Shown: in pieces, positions 35,232 to 47,420 of the stretch
How the letters are laid out: every line of letters begins with the position of its first letter
Position numbering within the stretch: position 1 is the stretch's first letter
Assembly (NCBI GenBank): GCA_951230915.1
Contig: OX579641.1
Coordinates: 9,300,001 to 9,364,000, forward strand
Direction of reading: 5' to 3'
From: Antitrichia curtipendula
Lineage: Eukaryota > Streptophyta > Bryopsida > Hypnales > Leucodontaceae
DNA length: 64,000 nucleotides
The notes under the pieces: generated by a model
Database searches by the model: none
Seen by the model: the letters and a program-made list of their open reading frames with translations, nothing else
What the model was told of the DNA's origin: nothing
Position numbers and translations under genes: made by a program

Positions 35232-35793
35232 GGGGGGTGCACTTAGTTCTACTACAACAAACTATGTGCGAACAAGTGGTTTCTAATAAACTATAATTTC
35301 AATCTAAAATTTTGACCATTGTTTAATAATAACTATAGGTTTCTATTGCCAAAATTTTCAACTCAAATAAAATATGAAATGATTTCTAGAAGAGGTTGAA
35401 AATGAACTAAAATGGCATGTTTTTCAATTCAAATAATTATAGAGAATACATTTAGATGACCATTGAATCAATATTCAACTCAAAATGAGCTTTTAATAGA
35501 AATTTTTTTTGTTCATTTTTTTGTTCATTTTTTAGACAATTTTTTCGTATATAATATAAGGGTGTGAAAGTTATTTTTCAGTTCTATAGTGTATCTTTTT
35601 ACTTCAAAAATTTGTAACTAATTATTATTAACAAATAAAAAAAAATATCAAATATTCAGAACATAATCTTTCAAAGTAAGAAAATCTATTATTATTATTA
35701 TTTAAAATTTAAAATTTAAAATTCAAAAAGTATATAGGGGGTCCAAAGTTTTGTTCGCATGTGGGGTTCTAATGGATACTCTAAATGACCCCC
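35232..35793. repeat. hAT-like MITE, second copy (inverted)
   Basis: Inverted, diverged copy of the element at 32253-32815: GGGGGGTGCACTTAG at the left, CTAAATGACCCCC at the right, with the interior matching throughout (for example aactaaaatggcatgttttt). The 8-bp duplication is no longer clear. It adjoins the gypsy leader segment. Confidence 0.7.
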
Positions 35794-35799
35794 ACCCAC

Positions 35800-36221
35800 C
35801 CCGCACCCCTGAGCTCTTAATGTATAACTTCAATGATTGATTTGACTTTGTAGGGGTGTAATCATTCTATGAGGGTATAATTGTTTTTTTAATATAACAA
35901 CTATCAAACAGCCAACGTGCCTTTGGAAAAAAAATTGCAAGTTTGGGTTGATTTCTATGATCTTTATCTAGTAATAATTTATTTTTCATTTAATATATTG
36001 CATTGATTATTGCAAAAATTTAAATCCTTTATATTTGGATTAGTCATGTAAAAATTATGAAGAAAATTGCTTTGCAACTAATCAAAGCAATTTAAAAAAA
36101 AATAACATACATGCTTTGCTTTTGAATTCAAGTTTCACAATTTTTTAAAACAAGGTTTTTAAAGTTTAATTCTTTTGCTAGAACAATTCCATCATTAAGT
36201 TTTGATTCCATCTTAAAACTA
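35800..36221 (+). repeat. Older TTAA-family element (host of copy D), left part
   Basis: The segment ending GAACAATTCCATCATTAAG...CATCTTAAAACTA matches the interior of copy B just before its CTATTAACGATTTAG site. It continues at 37161 after copy D. The true left end is not resolved. Confidence 0.5.
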
Positions 36222-37160
36222 TTAACCCCTAAAGGACCAAGATGTGTTTTTTGGCAATATAGAAATTTTTGGGCAGGTATGAGTGGCCAGAGATTTCCAT
36301 ATTTTTGGCCCAAATTTTAATAGAAGGTGTGGACAAGGAATATCTTTCATGTGCACTAAATTTCAAGACATTTGGAAATATGAATCAAAAGTTATGGCCT
36401 AATATGCTACATGTGGTTTGTTTCTCAAATTGGGCAGTCTGGACAGATCTGAATAAATCACTTTTTTCAAAATAAAAATTTGAAACTGATTTTTTAGATT
36501 AATATATGCACATAAAGCTTTGAATCATTCCATTTTGATCAATAAGTCAAAAGTTGTGAGATGTTTTAGTTTGCAGGCAATTATGGATTCTCTACTCTAA
36601 ATAAACTTTTAAATCCTTTATTTTACTCAATTTTCAATATTTTGAAAAAAAACAAAAACATAGGATGTATATTGTTTATTACAACATTGCAACCATTGGG
36701 ATTGGGATTTTTCATTTCCATAAATAAATTGTTAACAATTTTGTGTTTTGAATCATTATCTACATCTTTCTACTTATTATTTTTTTCCTATATGTTGTAC
36801 AACCCCAAATGATTTGAAAATTTTCAAGCATGTAACCAGCTTGCTCTAAAAAACGAGTCCATAGAAGCACCACCATTTTGGAAAAAATTTCATACATATG
36901 TGACCGTGTGAAGTGCAGCTGCCCGATTTTTCGCAGGCACCAAAAAATGATTTTTGTCACTTCAAACGCTAATATCTTGCAATCTATACGGTGGAAATTT
37001 CTGAATTTTTTTTCCATATCTTCTTAATCTATATTAATACAAGATGTACGTTTACATGTGTCCCAAAATGATATTTTTTCAAAATTTTGATACTTGTACT
37101 AAAAATGACAGTTTTTGAGCATTTTTGGTGATAATATAGTCAAGGAGCTTTAGGGATTAA
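36222..37160 (+). repeat. TTAA-bounded inverted-repeat element, copy D
   Basis: TTAACCCCTAAAGGACCAAG at 36222 and GGAGCTTTAGGGATTAA ending 37160; 939 bp, non-coding. It sits in the interior of a related older element: the sequence on either side joins as CTATTAA|CAATTTC, and copy B has the matching unoccupied site CTATTAACGATTTAG with a single TTAA. The insertion therefore duplicated TTAA. Confidence 0.75.
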
Positions 37161-37560
37161 CAATTTCATTTTTGCATCATTGTTGTACTTTGTACATCAA
37201 CTTTACAACTTTTAAAATAATTGGAATTTTGTCCTAAACTTGTATCACAAAATATACAACATAAATTTCTCTTAATTTTAAACAAAATGAAAAGATTTAA
37301 GTTAAATTGATTCAAAGTTAGATGACCAAATATGACAATTGAAGGTGCAAATAAAATGTTTATTTTAAAATTAAATGCTATTATTTTTCAATCTACAAAG
37401 CCAAAGTTTTTTATTTTCATTTAGACATTTTCTTACTAATCTAGTGCAAAATTAAAAAACTGAACATGAAAAAAAGGTTTGTTTATTATTAGTAGTATTA
37501 TTGTTATTATTATTTATACCTTTTGCATTAAAAAAGACACTCTCTAAAGTGGATTTTAGC
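37161..37560 (+). repeat. Older TTAA-family element, right part
   Basis: Continues the host copy: 'atttaagttaaattgattcaaagtt' and the following 'aaatatgacaattgaaggtgcaaa' run parallel to copy B interior at about 11365-11420. The right terminus is degraded. Confidence 0.5.
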
Positions 37561-37800
37561 AAAGGAGACTTATAGGTATTTAGGAACTAAATTTTCAAAT
37601 GCTCACATTTTTAGGACATGAAAGTAATGGACATTTTAACATTTGACAATATGGAAAAATAAGGGAAGCCAATTAAAAATATACTTGTATTATTTCTTGT
37701 CTTCCTTTGCCTAGCTTGAATGTTTTCTAAACACAACTTTGGAAGTAATGATCCAATGTAGCTAAAAATAATAGTAATTTTATATATGACCATTTGAAAC

Positions 37801-39297
37801 TTAACCCCTAAAGGACCAAACACCGTTTTTTGACAACATAGCAATTTTGGGCAGCTCACTATGACCAGAAATTTTTATTTTTTTCTTTGAAATTTTAACA
37901 CAAAATGTGCTCCAGGAGTAGCTTGAAGGCCCAAAAAATTTCATAACTTTTGACTAAGTGGGTAAAAAGTTATTGCATGATTTGTCATTTTCATTGGTCG
38001 GTGGGCAGCTCGGGCAGCTGATAAAACTTATTTTAAAATCAAGTTTTTTTTAAATATAAATTTGAAACTATTTCTTTAGATTTATACATACGTGGGAAGC
38101 TTTAGATCATTCCATTTTGATTAATGAGATGAAAGTTATGAGGAATTTTAGTTTGAGGGTAGTTATGGAATATCTGCTCTAATATAAACTTTGAAGTCCT
38201 TTATTTAACTCAATTTTCAATATTTTTGAAAAAAATTAAAACATTGGGTGTAGATCGTTTATTAAAATATTACAACTATTGGGATTTGCATTTTTAAATT
38301 GCATATTTAAATTCTTAGCAATTTAGTGATTTGAACATTCTCTACTTCTTTCTACTTACTATTTTTTTCTTATATCTTTTACAATTCCAAATGATTTGAA
38401 AATTTTCAAGCATGTATCCAACTTGCCTTGAATAATGAATCCAAAGAGTAACCACCATTTTGTACATTTTTTCATACAAATGTGACCTTGTGAAGTGCAG
38501 CTGCCCGGATTTTCGCAGGGACAAAAAAAGGATTTTTGTCAATTCAAATGTTATTATCTTGCAATTCACACGGTGAAAATTTCTGAAAATTTTCCCAAAA
38601 CTTCTCAAACTAGTTTAATACAAGATCCTACAATTATATTTTTTTATTTTTTTTTAAATTCAAAAATTTGGTACTTGTATTAGAAATACTCCCTCCGTCC
38701 CAAAATGATCTTCCTGTTAGACAAAATGTTCCGGATTAAGACTAAAAATAAAAATTTTAAAGCCTGTTTTGCACTACATATGGAGTTTGGTGCACTGCTA
38801 TTGTCCTTGAAACTTTGAGTTTTGAAGCCCTTTTTAAAGTGTAGTTTTGGATTATTGAAAAGTGAAATTTTCTGGGTATTTTCAAGGAGCACCAGTGGTT
38901 ATTTAATTATTGAGTGTGAGGTTGTCATTTTGTAGGTAGTTAGTATAAGTCAAAGACCATATGTGGACCTATATTTTGCCTCCCCAAACCTTCATCTCCT
39001 TCAATTAGATAATATTCAAAGAGTTGCAAAAAATAAAAACAGAAAGTGTTGATTGACCCCTTCAACCATTTTATTTGTCTTTTGATTAGTGATTGCATAG
39101 ATGGAGGGGAACTATTGCTTGAAATTATTTTGTTAGTCCTAGAGAACAACTAAAAATTAAATTTGACCAATTTGCAGCTCACAAAGTACAACAGGAAGAT
39201 CATTTTGGGACAAAAAATGAAGGCCAACAGGAAGAACATTTTGGGACAGAGGGAGTAGCAGTTTTGGTGAAAACATAGTCTGACCTTTAGGGGTTAA
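37801..39297 (+). repeat. TTAA-bounded inverted-repeat element, copy E
   Basis: TTAACCCCTAAAGGACCAAA at 37801 and GACCTTTAGGGGTTAA ending 39297. Without the Stowaway at 38689-39255 (plus one TA) the length is about 928 bp, matching D. It shares long interior stretches with D, such as gcagctgcccg and ttttcgcagg. Non-coding. Confidence 0.75.
38689..39255. mobile_element. Stowaway MITE
   Basis: Begins CTCCCTCCGTCCCAAAATGA and ends TTTTGGGACAGAGGGAG, the textbook Stowaway terminus, flanked by TA (38687-38688, 39256-39257). Compared with copy D, the host sequence reads straight through (gaaaTAgcagtttt), confirming a TA duplication. 567 bp, non-coding, with an internal repeat of the right end (aggaagatcattttgggaca). 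Stowaways are Tc1/mariner-derived. Confidence 0.9.
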
Positions 39298-39503
39298 CTC
39301 AATTTTATCATTATTTTTTTAAATAAGTTCCAAATGGTATGTTCAGATTTGGAAATATGTCACACTTATAATTTCATGTATCAAGAATTCTATTGGGTTT
39401 CCTGTCTACAAAATTTGAAGATGAACTTTAGAATATATCATTTTCTAATAGACTTGGAGCTATTGTACAAAGGAATTCTAAATAAAATAAAATCTATGTT
39501 GTT

Positions 39504-40455
39504 TTAACCCCTCAAGGACCAAGTGTCTATTCAACGTATACAAGAAATCTTGGATAGGTTTCTACAAAGTCATTTTCAGTCGGATGTTCATGAAATTTGA
39601 ACATAATGTGTATATATGTACCTCCATGAAAAACTAATTTTTTTTCCAATCGGGTGCCTGAAACAAAAAGTTATGTTGCCCTGAATTTTTCGGGCAGCTT
39701 GGACAATTTGGGAATCTTTGGAGAACCTTTTGCAATAAAGATCATTAAGTTCTACAATTTGGCATGTGTGTAACTAATAAAATATGGCATACAATTATCC
39801 CCCAAAAAACAAATTTTATTTCTTAAATCATATTCTAAGAGGAGTCAAATTTTGTTAGCTAAGTTGGGGTAGTTTCAAAAAAAAACATTTTCTTCTAACT
39901 TCAAGTCCTATTATCTTGCAATTAGTGAAGTCAGAATTCTTGAATTTTTTTCCACATATTCCAAATGTTTGTCTCTAATTTTTCACCATTTGGATTTCAA
40001 ATAAAACATTTTCTCATTGCACAAAAAAAAGACTAGTGTATTGCCATTTCATTCAACCTCTTTGCATTGCAAGATGATTTAGAATAATTTAGACTCCGTA
40101 TTTTCTTCTAAATTTTTTTTGTGAGTGAATTTAATATCATATACTTATGAATGTCAAAAATCTCATGTTCGTGTAGAACAATAATTTTACTCCAAATGAG
40201 ACTGAAGTCTGCTGACCATGTTTCACACCATTGAAAAAAAAAAAAAATTCTCACTTCAAATGCTATAATCTTTCAATCCGCGTGGTAAAAAGGTCTGAAT
40301 TTTTTTTGACACTTTGGTAAAATACTTTACTTTAGTTTTGTATGGTTGAAGTTCCAAAAAAAAGTTTTGTTTTTCTTTTTTGAATAGCATACCAAGAAGT
40401 CACAGTTTTTGGAATGTCTCCCTAGAAGAAAAAAACCCGGTCCTTTAGGGATTAA
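39504..40455 (+). repeat. TTAA-bounded inverted-repeat element, copy F
   Basis: TTAACCCCTCAAGGACCAAG at 39504 and CGGTCCTTTAGGGATTAA ending 40455; 952 bp, non-coding. Its right-hand TTAA is also the left-hand TTAA of copy G. Confidence 0.7.
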
Positions 40456-41374
40456 CTCCTAAAAGACCAAGGCATTTTTTTTTGCCAAAAAACACTCAAA
40501 ATTGCCATTTTTATTGCAAAGAGTAAAATAATTGAATTTTGTTTGCACATTGTATTGTAGGATCTTACACCTAACTAGTATGAAAATGTGTAAAGGAAAT
40601 TTCAAAAAAATTTGATCACATAGATTGCAAGATATCTATGTTTAAAGTGAATAAAACAAGTTTTTTTTGGACATTGTGGGACTAGGTTATTTAACTTTGA
40701 ACCTTCTTAACTTAAATTTTTTGCACTGTAGAGTTTTCAGGTTTAAGTACTTATGGTGATGAATTGAGTTGAGGGTCTAGGAAAAAAAATAATTCGCAAA
40801 AACTTAATTTTAATTCTTAAGATATTATTAAGTAGAAGTAGATATGAGATAGAAGAATTTTTTTAATTATTAATATCTCTAATATGGAATTAAAATGCAC
40901 TAATTTCAATAGTGAGATTTTTCTAGCAAGCAAATTAAGTTGTGAAGAATTTATTTATTTATAATTATAAAAATTGCTTTCAAAAATGAATTCTACAAGG
41001 TATTTTCTCAAGAAGATGTTTAGAGTTGCCCAATAAACAAGATTGTTTATAACTTTCACATTGCTTATCGAAATGAATTGAATCCAATCTTTCTAGGTAG
41101 ACAAAAAATTTATCTATGAGAAAAAAAAATTTGAATTTTATAACTCAAATTTTTGAATTTTTATTGTTGACTAATTTCCCATGTTTTAAACTTATTTGGA
41201 CATAATTTTTGTTCCCAAACACCAATTGAAAAAAAAAATTATATTCCTATGAAGATAATTAGGTTTTCTATGTTCAAAAAAGATTTCAAAAAATCATGAT
41301 AAAAATTGAGACCGTAGGTACCTGCTGAAAGTCCAATTTGTCCCTTAAAGGGACAATGGCCCTTTAGAAGTGAC
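40452..41374 (-). repeat. TTAA-bounded inverted-repeat element, copy G (inverted)
   Basis: In minus orientation relative to F and H. Its left end TTAACTCCTAAAAGACCAAGG is the family's 3' terminus read backwards, including the 'cactcaaaattgccatttttattgcaaag' block seen inverted at the right ends of B and C. The right end is CAATGGCCCTTTAGAAGTGAC, where TGAC seems to be a decayed TTAA shared with copy H. Confidence 0.65.
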
Positions 41375-42604
41375 CCACTAAAAGGCCATTGTTCCAAAAT
41401 GGGCTTTGAGGATTTTGGGTAGGTTCCTTTAATGTTAGTTTCATTAGATGTTTTTTGGGGGGGTCTAGAGAGCCTTTTGGGGCCTATTCTTGACGTTGTT
41501 CCTCTAGCAGTAAAAGAACAGCCGCTGTCAGAATTTATTTATTTTTTAAATGAAAAAAAAAAAGTTTAAATGAAAAAGAGGAGATGAACCAAAAATAAAA
41601 TTCAAAAAAAATAAAATTATATGACGTGGCAGTCCCTCTGCCACGTTATGTAGTTGTTGCGGCGCTATTCCAAACAATTTCAGAATCTGGGAACCCTGGG
41701 GAACTCGCAGCCCTCCACAAGGACTGAAAAACATGTAATATTACTAGGATTATTTGAATTTTTTGTGAAGGTGTGGAAATGTACTAGCATTCTAGAAATA
41801 TAATTTTTTTTTCAATTGATACTTACAAACAAAAATTATGCCCTTATAAGCACATTCTACTCAAGCCCAACCAGCCAAAAAAAATTATAAAAATTCAAAA
41901 TTAATTATTTAATAATTATATAGAATATATTTATATATACTTTGGAAGCTTTGATTAATTCCATTTGGCTCAGCGATGTGAAAGTTATGAAGAATATTGT
42001 TTTGCAAGCAATTAAAGCATCTTTCTAATACAATAAATAACACATAAGACTTGTTTATGAGCTCAATTTTCACAACTTTTCGAAAAGAAAAGCTGCATTG
42101 GTTTTAGATTTCTTGCTACAACAATATCACTGTTACAATCGACATGTTTCAACTCCATTTTAGACCTATCAACGATTTCACTTTTCTTTCTATTTACTAT
42201 CTACTTCTACCTAACAATTTTCCAAGGGATGAAAGTTAATGTTTTATCTTATGATTTTTTTCCTAGATTCTCAACTAAATTCTCTACCATAAAAAATTTA
42301 ACCACAAAATTCTATAGGTAAGAAGTTTTTTAAGTTAAGTCGATTCAAAGTCTAAAAATCTAATATAATAAGGTATGAAAATAATTCATTGTTTCACTTT
42401 GAACATTGATATTTTACAATCTACTTGGTCAAAGTTTCTCAAATTTTTTTCAACACATTTTCATACAAATCTAATGCAAGATCCTTTGATTTGATTACCT
42501 TTCTCCCTTTTTTTTTGGTTTCATTCTAGCTCTTTGAACTAGAAATGAGAGTCGGTCTTAGAGGTTTTTTTTGTGAAATATAGTCAAGAAACTTTAGGAG
42601 TTAA
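41371..42604 (+). repeat. TTAA-bounded inverted-repeat element, copy H
   Basis: Left end TGACCCACTAAAAGGCCATTG (decayed TTAACCCC) and right end AAACTTTAGGAGTTAA (TTAA 42601-42604). At 1.23 kb it is about 300 bp longer than its relatives because of extra sequence at about 41440-41750, which includes a short hairpin GACGTGGCAG...CTGCCACGTT near 41622-41650. Confidence 0.6.
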
Positions 42605-43495
42605 CCCATGAGCGCCCAATGCATATTTACTAAAATCTAAACCCTTGTGAATTCAATCCAATCGAACTATCACCTAACAAGAGATCCAAATAAACTAATT
42701 GTACCGATTGGTAGTAGAAACAAGCCCTAAGCTCAAGGGAAAAGGAAACGTCCTTTGACCGTACTATTGAAAAGATTACAATAACTAAACAAGGATATCT
42801 CTAAAATTTGGAGAGACCAGATCCTGTCGCTAGGACGCTCAAGAGTTAAAGTATTCAAATTAATTGTCCTTCTACGTGCATTTTCTAGCATGGAAAAATA
42901 TATTTTGATGATTCTCTTGGTATAAGTATTACAATCTTTATTTGAGTTGCACAGTTGGTTGACTTTCAGTTCATGCTTTAATTATATATAAAAATTTAAC
43001 AAATTTAAATCATTATAAAAGAAATAATCAAGGGAGCATCAATTATGAAGGAAATCGATAATCCTTTTCACACTTGGCACACCATAGAATCATGGTTGCA
43101 CCTACGGCTTCTTGCTTGGCTTCTTGTGACATGTTAGTGGTGTACATTTCAGAACTTAAATGTACACCACCGTTACAATTTTGCCCATAATAGGCTTGCT
43201 CCCATTTAGTCTGTAATGGGGTCTTTTACCTTACATAAGTTTGAGAAAACAAAATGTTGGATGAGAGAACAAAGGATGTGATATTAGAAAAGATGATATT
43301 AATATATAAAATAGGGCAACAAGGAATATTTGATACTATGTGGATGGAGTCCAGCAAGTAGTATAATCATGGGACCAACTTCCACTCCTATTGATTTTGA
43401 GACGAAAAAGGATGTGATATTAGAGAAAATGATCTATATAAAATATCGGCAAAGAATATTGTATTTGATATTCTATGGATGGAGTCCAGCTGGTA
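42605..43495. other. Intergenic DNA with a MITE fragment and a perfect hairpin
   Basis: A 13-bp perfect hairpin (GTGGTGTACATTT / AAATGTACACCAC) lies at 43137-43170. The sequence up to 43231 ends GGGGTCTTTTACCT|TA and matches one end of the AGGTAAAA family (47421-47848), so it is a truncated copy. No gene recognised. Confidence 0.45.
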
Positions 43496-44081
43496 GGGTA
43501 GTATGCTATAAAAGCACCCATCCTTTTCAAATGGACCTTATATTTAGGTATAAAATGAACTTCAAGTAGTCCTAAAATGGATATGTGACAAACTTTTAAT
43601 GGATTGAAGATAAAGTAGGAACAACTTGAAGTGTGTTAAAGATCGCTTTAAAGTTTAAATGTGGATGGTTAAAGTGATAGGTGGGCATTTATGTATTTAA
43701 ATAAGAAGTTAACATGTTAACTACTTTATTTGGAGAATGCAAAATCTGAAATTGATTGGATTTAAGTGTGGTCGCTTTAAGGACCCTTGCTTGTTACTTA
43801 TTGCAAATCCTTATACATATTCTTCATTTCCTCATCTCCCTTTATAGGCCGCATGTGTGCTGATTTTGCCAGACCTACTGTCATAAATAGGTGCCTAGAA
43901 CCAAAACCTTTGAAAAATCATAACTAAATCAATATTTCTTGGAAAATTATGAAACCACTTGTGTTAGATGCCGCATCCATTCATCTTTCTTTGTAAAATA
44001 AGTAAAAAATCTTACGGTCTACAGAAGCCTATGAAAAAGGTGTAACCGCCCGTAATTGATCCCTTTTAGAGCATCCTACCT
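43496..44081 (+). repeat. Large MITE, GGTAGTATGC / GCATCCTACCT family copy 1
   Basis: Starts GGGTAGTATGCTATAAAAGC at 43496 (TA at 43494-43495) and ends AGAGCATCCTACCT at 44081 (TA 44082-44083). The reverse complement matches 48142-48838 nearly end to end (tctggcaaaatcagcacaca, taaagcgatc and others). 586 bp, non-coding. Confidence 0.75.
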
Positions 44082-44286
44082 TAGCTGGTGAAGGTACGTC
44101 GCTGGTGCACATACCCTCCAACTGTGTCTCGGATAAATTAGAGAAAACAAAATGTATTGATTCAGTGGATTTACAGATGGCATGTGAATCTTGTGCAGGT
44201 GTGCAGCAGCACAAGCAGTGTCCTCCGTTTTTGTTTGGTACATTTTTCCCTTGTACACTGGGCAAAGTCTGATATGCATATATATA

Positions 44287-44454
44287 AGGTAACTATGCCT
44301 GTCACAGGCCAACTTTGGACCAGCCTAATGCAGGCCCAGAAATTCATGAGCAGAGTACCTATGTCTTGTCAAATGTACAGTACTTCACAAAAAAAAAAGT
44401 TGACCTAAATTAGGCTGGTGCAGAATTCTGCCCGTGTCATAGGCTGAGTTACCT
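44287..44454. repeat. Small MITE, AGGTAACT family
   Basis: Begins AGGTAACTATGCCTGTCACA and ends TGTCATAGGCTGAGTTACCT, with TA flanks at 44285-44286 and 44455-44456. 168 bp, non-coding. The terminal inverted repeat is imperfect beyond AGGTAACT. Confidence 0.75.
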
Positions 44455-44456
44455 TA

Positions 44457-47420
44457 ACTTACTCATCCCCAAAGCCTGGCATTCCAATGCCATCAAATTG
44501 AATATAGGAATGTCCATTCATAATGCATACACTTGTCATTCAGAAGACTGACAATCCAGTCCCACAGAGTTTTAATATTCGAATATTGTGGATTCAAAAT
44601 GCATGGTATCCATTTTCATCACAACTGACAGCTGGCAGACAGGGCCGTAGAGAGAATTTAATTATATTGGAACGTCCAAGGCTGGGGACTTCCAAATGGG
44701 CCTCTGACCACACCCAAAAGTGGCCCAAAAGTGGCATTTCCACTACATGTATGTATGTATAGGACCGACAGTTGGGGTCCAATAATCTCACTAATTTTTG
44801 TTCCCAGGAAAATTCAACAAAAAAACTGTGAACTTCAGGATGCTCTGGCATATTGTACATATATGTATGTATTTATGCATGTATGTATGTATGTATAGGA
44901 CCGACAATTGGGATCCAACAATCTCACTGATTTTTGTTTCCGTATAAATTCAACAAAAAGTCTGTGAACTTCAAAAAGGTCTAGCATATTCAAGAATGGA
45001 TAGATTTTTGAATCTCAAATTGTGTTCGGAATTGTAGTGAAGAGCACTTGAGGATCATAACAAATATTTATGCATGTGAAATTCAAAATCATACAACAAT
45101 TTGGATCTTTTCTATAAGCTATCTAGGGTAGGAGGTCCATAAAGCACCCATTTAAGAGCTGAAACTGAATTTTGAGGAGCTTGAAACTTCTAGAAATGTT
45201 TTCCAATAATTTTCTTGAAAGAAAAAAGGAATTGGTATCTAACCCAAGTTGTTTCATATTTATTAGAGCTTTGTAGAATTGGTTATGAATTTTTGAAGTT
45301 GAAATGGCATGGGGCTCTAAAATGGCCCACCTCTTCAAATATACATTGTTTGTAAATTATTGGTACACATTAGAGGAGAATTGGGGTCTCATCATGCCTA
45401 GTATTTTTTGTCAAAAAATTAATTGTATGGTTTGTATAATAGACGAAATTACATTTTGAGGATCATTGGTAGATGATTTCATCAAGGCAATGGGCCAATG
45501 GGATGTTTGAGGTATCAGTCAAGGTGGCAATAAGATACTCGTGCCGCACCTATGTAGTAGTAGTCTCGTGTCCTTGTCCGTAACTTACCACTTCAAGCAA
45601 TGAGGATCACAAATAGAATAGTAAATTTTGCCCACTATTGTTTTATTAAGCATTCGTTGGTACCAACTGACTTTGGGTTCTTGTGTAGACAAGGTTTCTA
45701 ACTTAAGTGTTTAGAAGGCACTCTGTTCAACAATTGTACTTGTAATATACAATCTAGTTGACAAGCATGTTTAGGGGAGAGGAAATTTACCAAGGTCAAC
45801 TTGGAGATGCTTAGAAGTAGATGGTGTACACACCATTAGAATTGTCTTCCACCAAGTGGTTTGGATCATGACAATTGCCACAACAAGTGCTAACATTTAG
45901 GATTGTAAATGTTGCCACAAGGTGTGGCGGAATTTAGATTTGGTTGCGAGTTAGCACTTCAAGATGTTACAAACAAGAAAAAAGGTAGTTCCTACATGAC
46001 ATCTTCCATTTGTAGCTCTTCATAGCTATATGTTATGAACAAAAAAAGGGTAGTTTCTGCACGCCATAGTTCAAGCTTGTTGATAACAAACTTAAATTTA
46101 CCCCCCCTTGAACTGGAAATCTTCAATTTGCACTTTGTATGATCCCTTCATGTTGTCACCTCCATCATTGCACACTTTTCTAGCCCAGCTTCAAGATCTT
46201 ATTGGATTCAGCCTCACCCATGACAATCTCTAAAATCCGGTGGAAATCCACTCTCTTTGTCATTGTGCGTAGCAGTGAACATGGAGCTTATAGGGCGACT
46301 TAGCTTTTTGCCGTTCTTTTCACATGTCATTCGGTAGTTTTCAATGGTCATTCAGTTGTTGCCTAAGCTTAGTCGCTTAATTTGGTAAAATACCAAAAAA
46401 ATTCCTGACATTTCGGTCATTTTCCTTAAGTTTGCAATAGCAATTAGTTAAAAAAATAAAAAAATAAAATACAACTCAATTCAAATACTAAGTTGAAGAC
46501 AATTTCAATTCAAAGCAATTTATTTGCACACTACCATATTCAGATAACAAGTTTGGCTTAAATTAATTTTTTTTAAAGTGCATTTTTTCTTGCTAATTTT
46601 AGAACCATATAGCTGAATCTACAAATAAATGTAAAGATGGTTTGTTGAGAATCCAAAGGATCAAAGAATAATCCATTTAGTCAAATACAAATCTATCATT
46701 TGACCATCTACCATCAAGACATTTTTTGATGCAATAAAATAAGGAATTATTTCATTGACATTTAGTAAGAAAGAAGAGTGGAGAGGTCATTTTTATAATG
46801 AAATCCATTCTCCATCATGAATCCTCAAAGGGTATGGACAATTTGAAGAGCTTGATTGTTCATTGTCAGTATTCAAAGTAGAACTTTAAATCTCATTTGA
46901 GCATTCTAGAATAACTTTTTTCAAAAACCTTTGAACTAAAAAAATTGGGAAATCAAGCTAAATTTCATCTACAAATTTTTTTTGTGATTTTCAACCTCTC
47001 AAAAAAATATCAACAAAATTCAAAGAAGGTGTTTGAAAATGTCAAAGAAAATATTCTTTCCAACCTTTCTATGAACTTTAAATTGGAGGATTGAAATGTC
47101 AAATGAATTTTTTGAGAAAAAATTTAGCTTGATTTTCTACATTAATTTAGTTCAATTTTTTTTTTTAAGTTATTTTATTATGTCTAAGTGAGGTCTGAAA
47201 TTATACTTTGCATACAATTTTTACTTTTTACTTAACTATAAGTAGTTGAGCTTCTACTCATTTTAATTTATATATCCCACATGGGTTGCTTTACCTCCTA
47301 CCATCCTACTTGTATAAAAAGCTTGTCTTCTTTTCCTATTGCACTCGCAATTAATATTTTTTTGAAGTCATGTGAGACAATTGATGGACACATCTAATGT
47401 TCTTGAATTCAATCCTGGCT
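44457..47420. other. Intergenic DNA, repeat-derived, no gene seen
   Basis: Contains the 136-bp tandem duplication at 44761. A possible element end (TAGGGTAGGAGGTCCATAAAG) lies at about 45126, without a clear partner. The rest is AT-rich with no recognisable ORF. Confidence 0.35.
44761..45032 (+). repeat. 136-bp tandem duplication with (GTAT)n
   Basis: AGGACCGACAGTTGGGGTCC at 44761 recurs as AGGACCGACAATTGGGATCC at 44897, and the following text (caatctcactgatttttgtt, actgtgaacttca) is parallel. Each unit is preceded by a short (GTAT)n tract, suggesting slippage or unequal exchange at the microsatellite. Confidence 0.8.

Noticed and set aside
116..42604. Reading the TTAACCCC elements as Tc1/mariner with TA duplication
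   Set aside because: All well-preserved ends carry the full TTAA and the D/B empty-site comparison is explained by TTAA; TA is not excluded, but TTAA is simpler.
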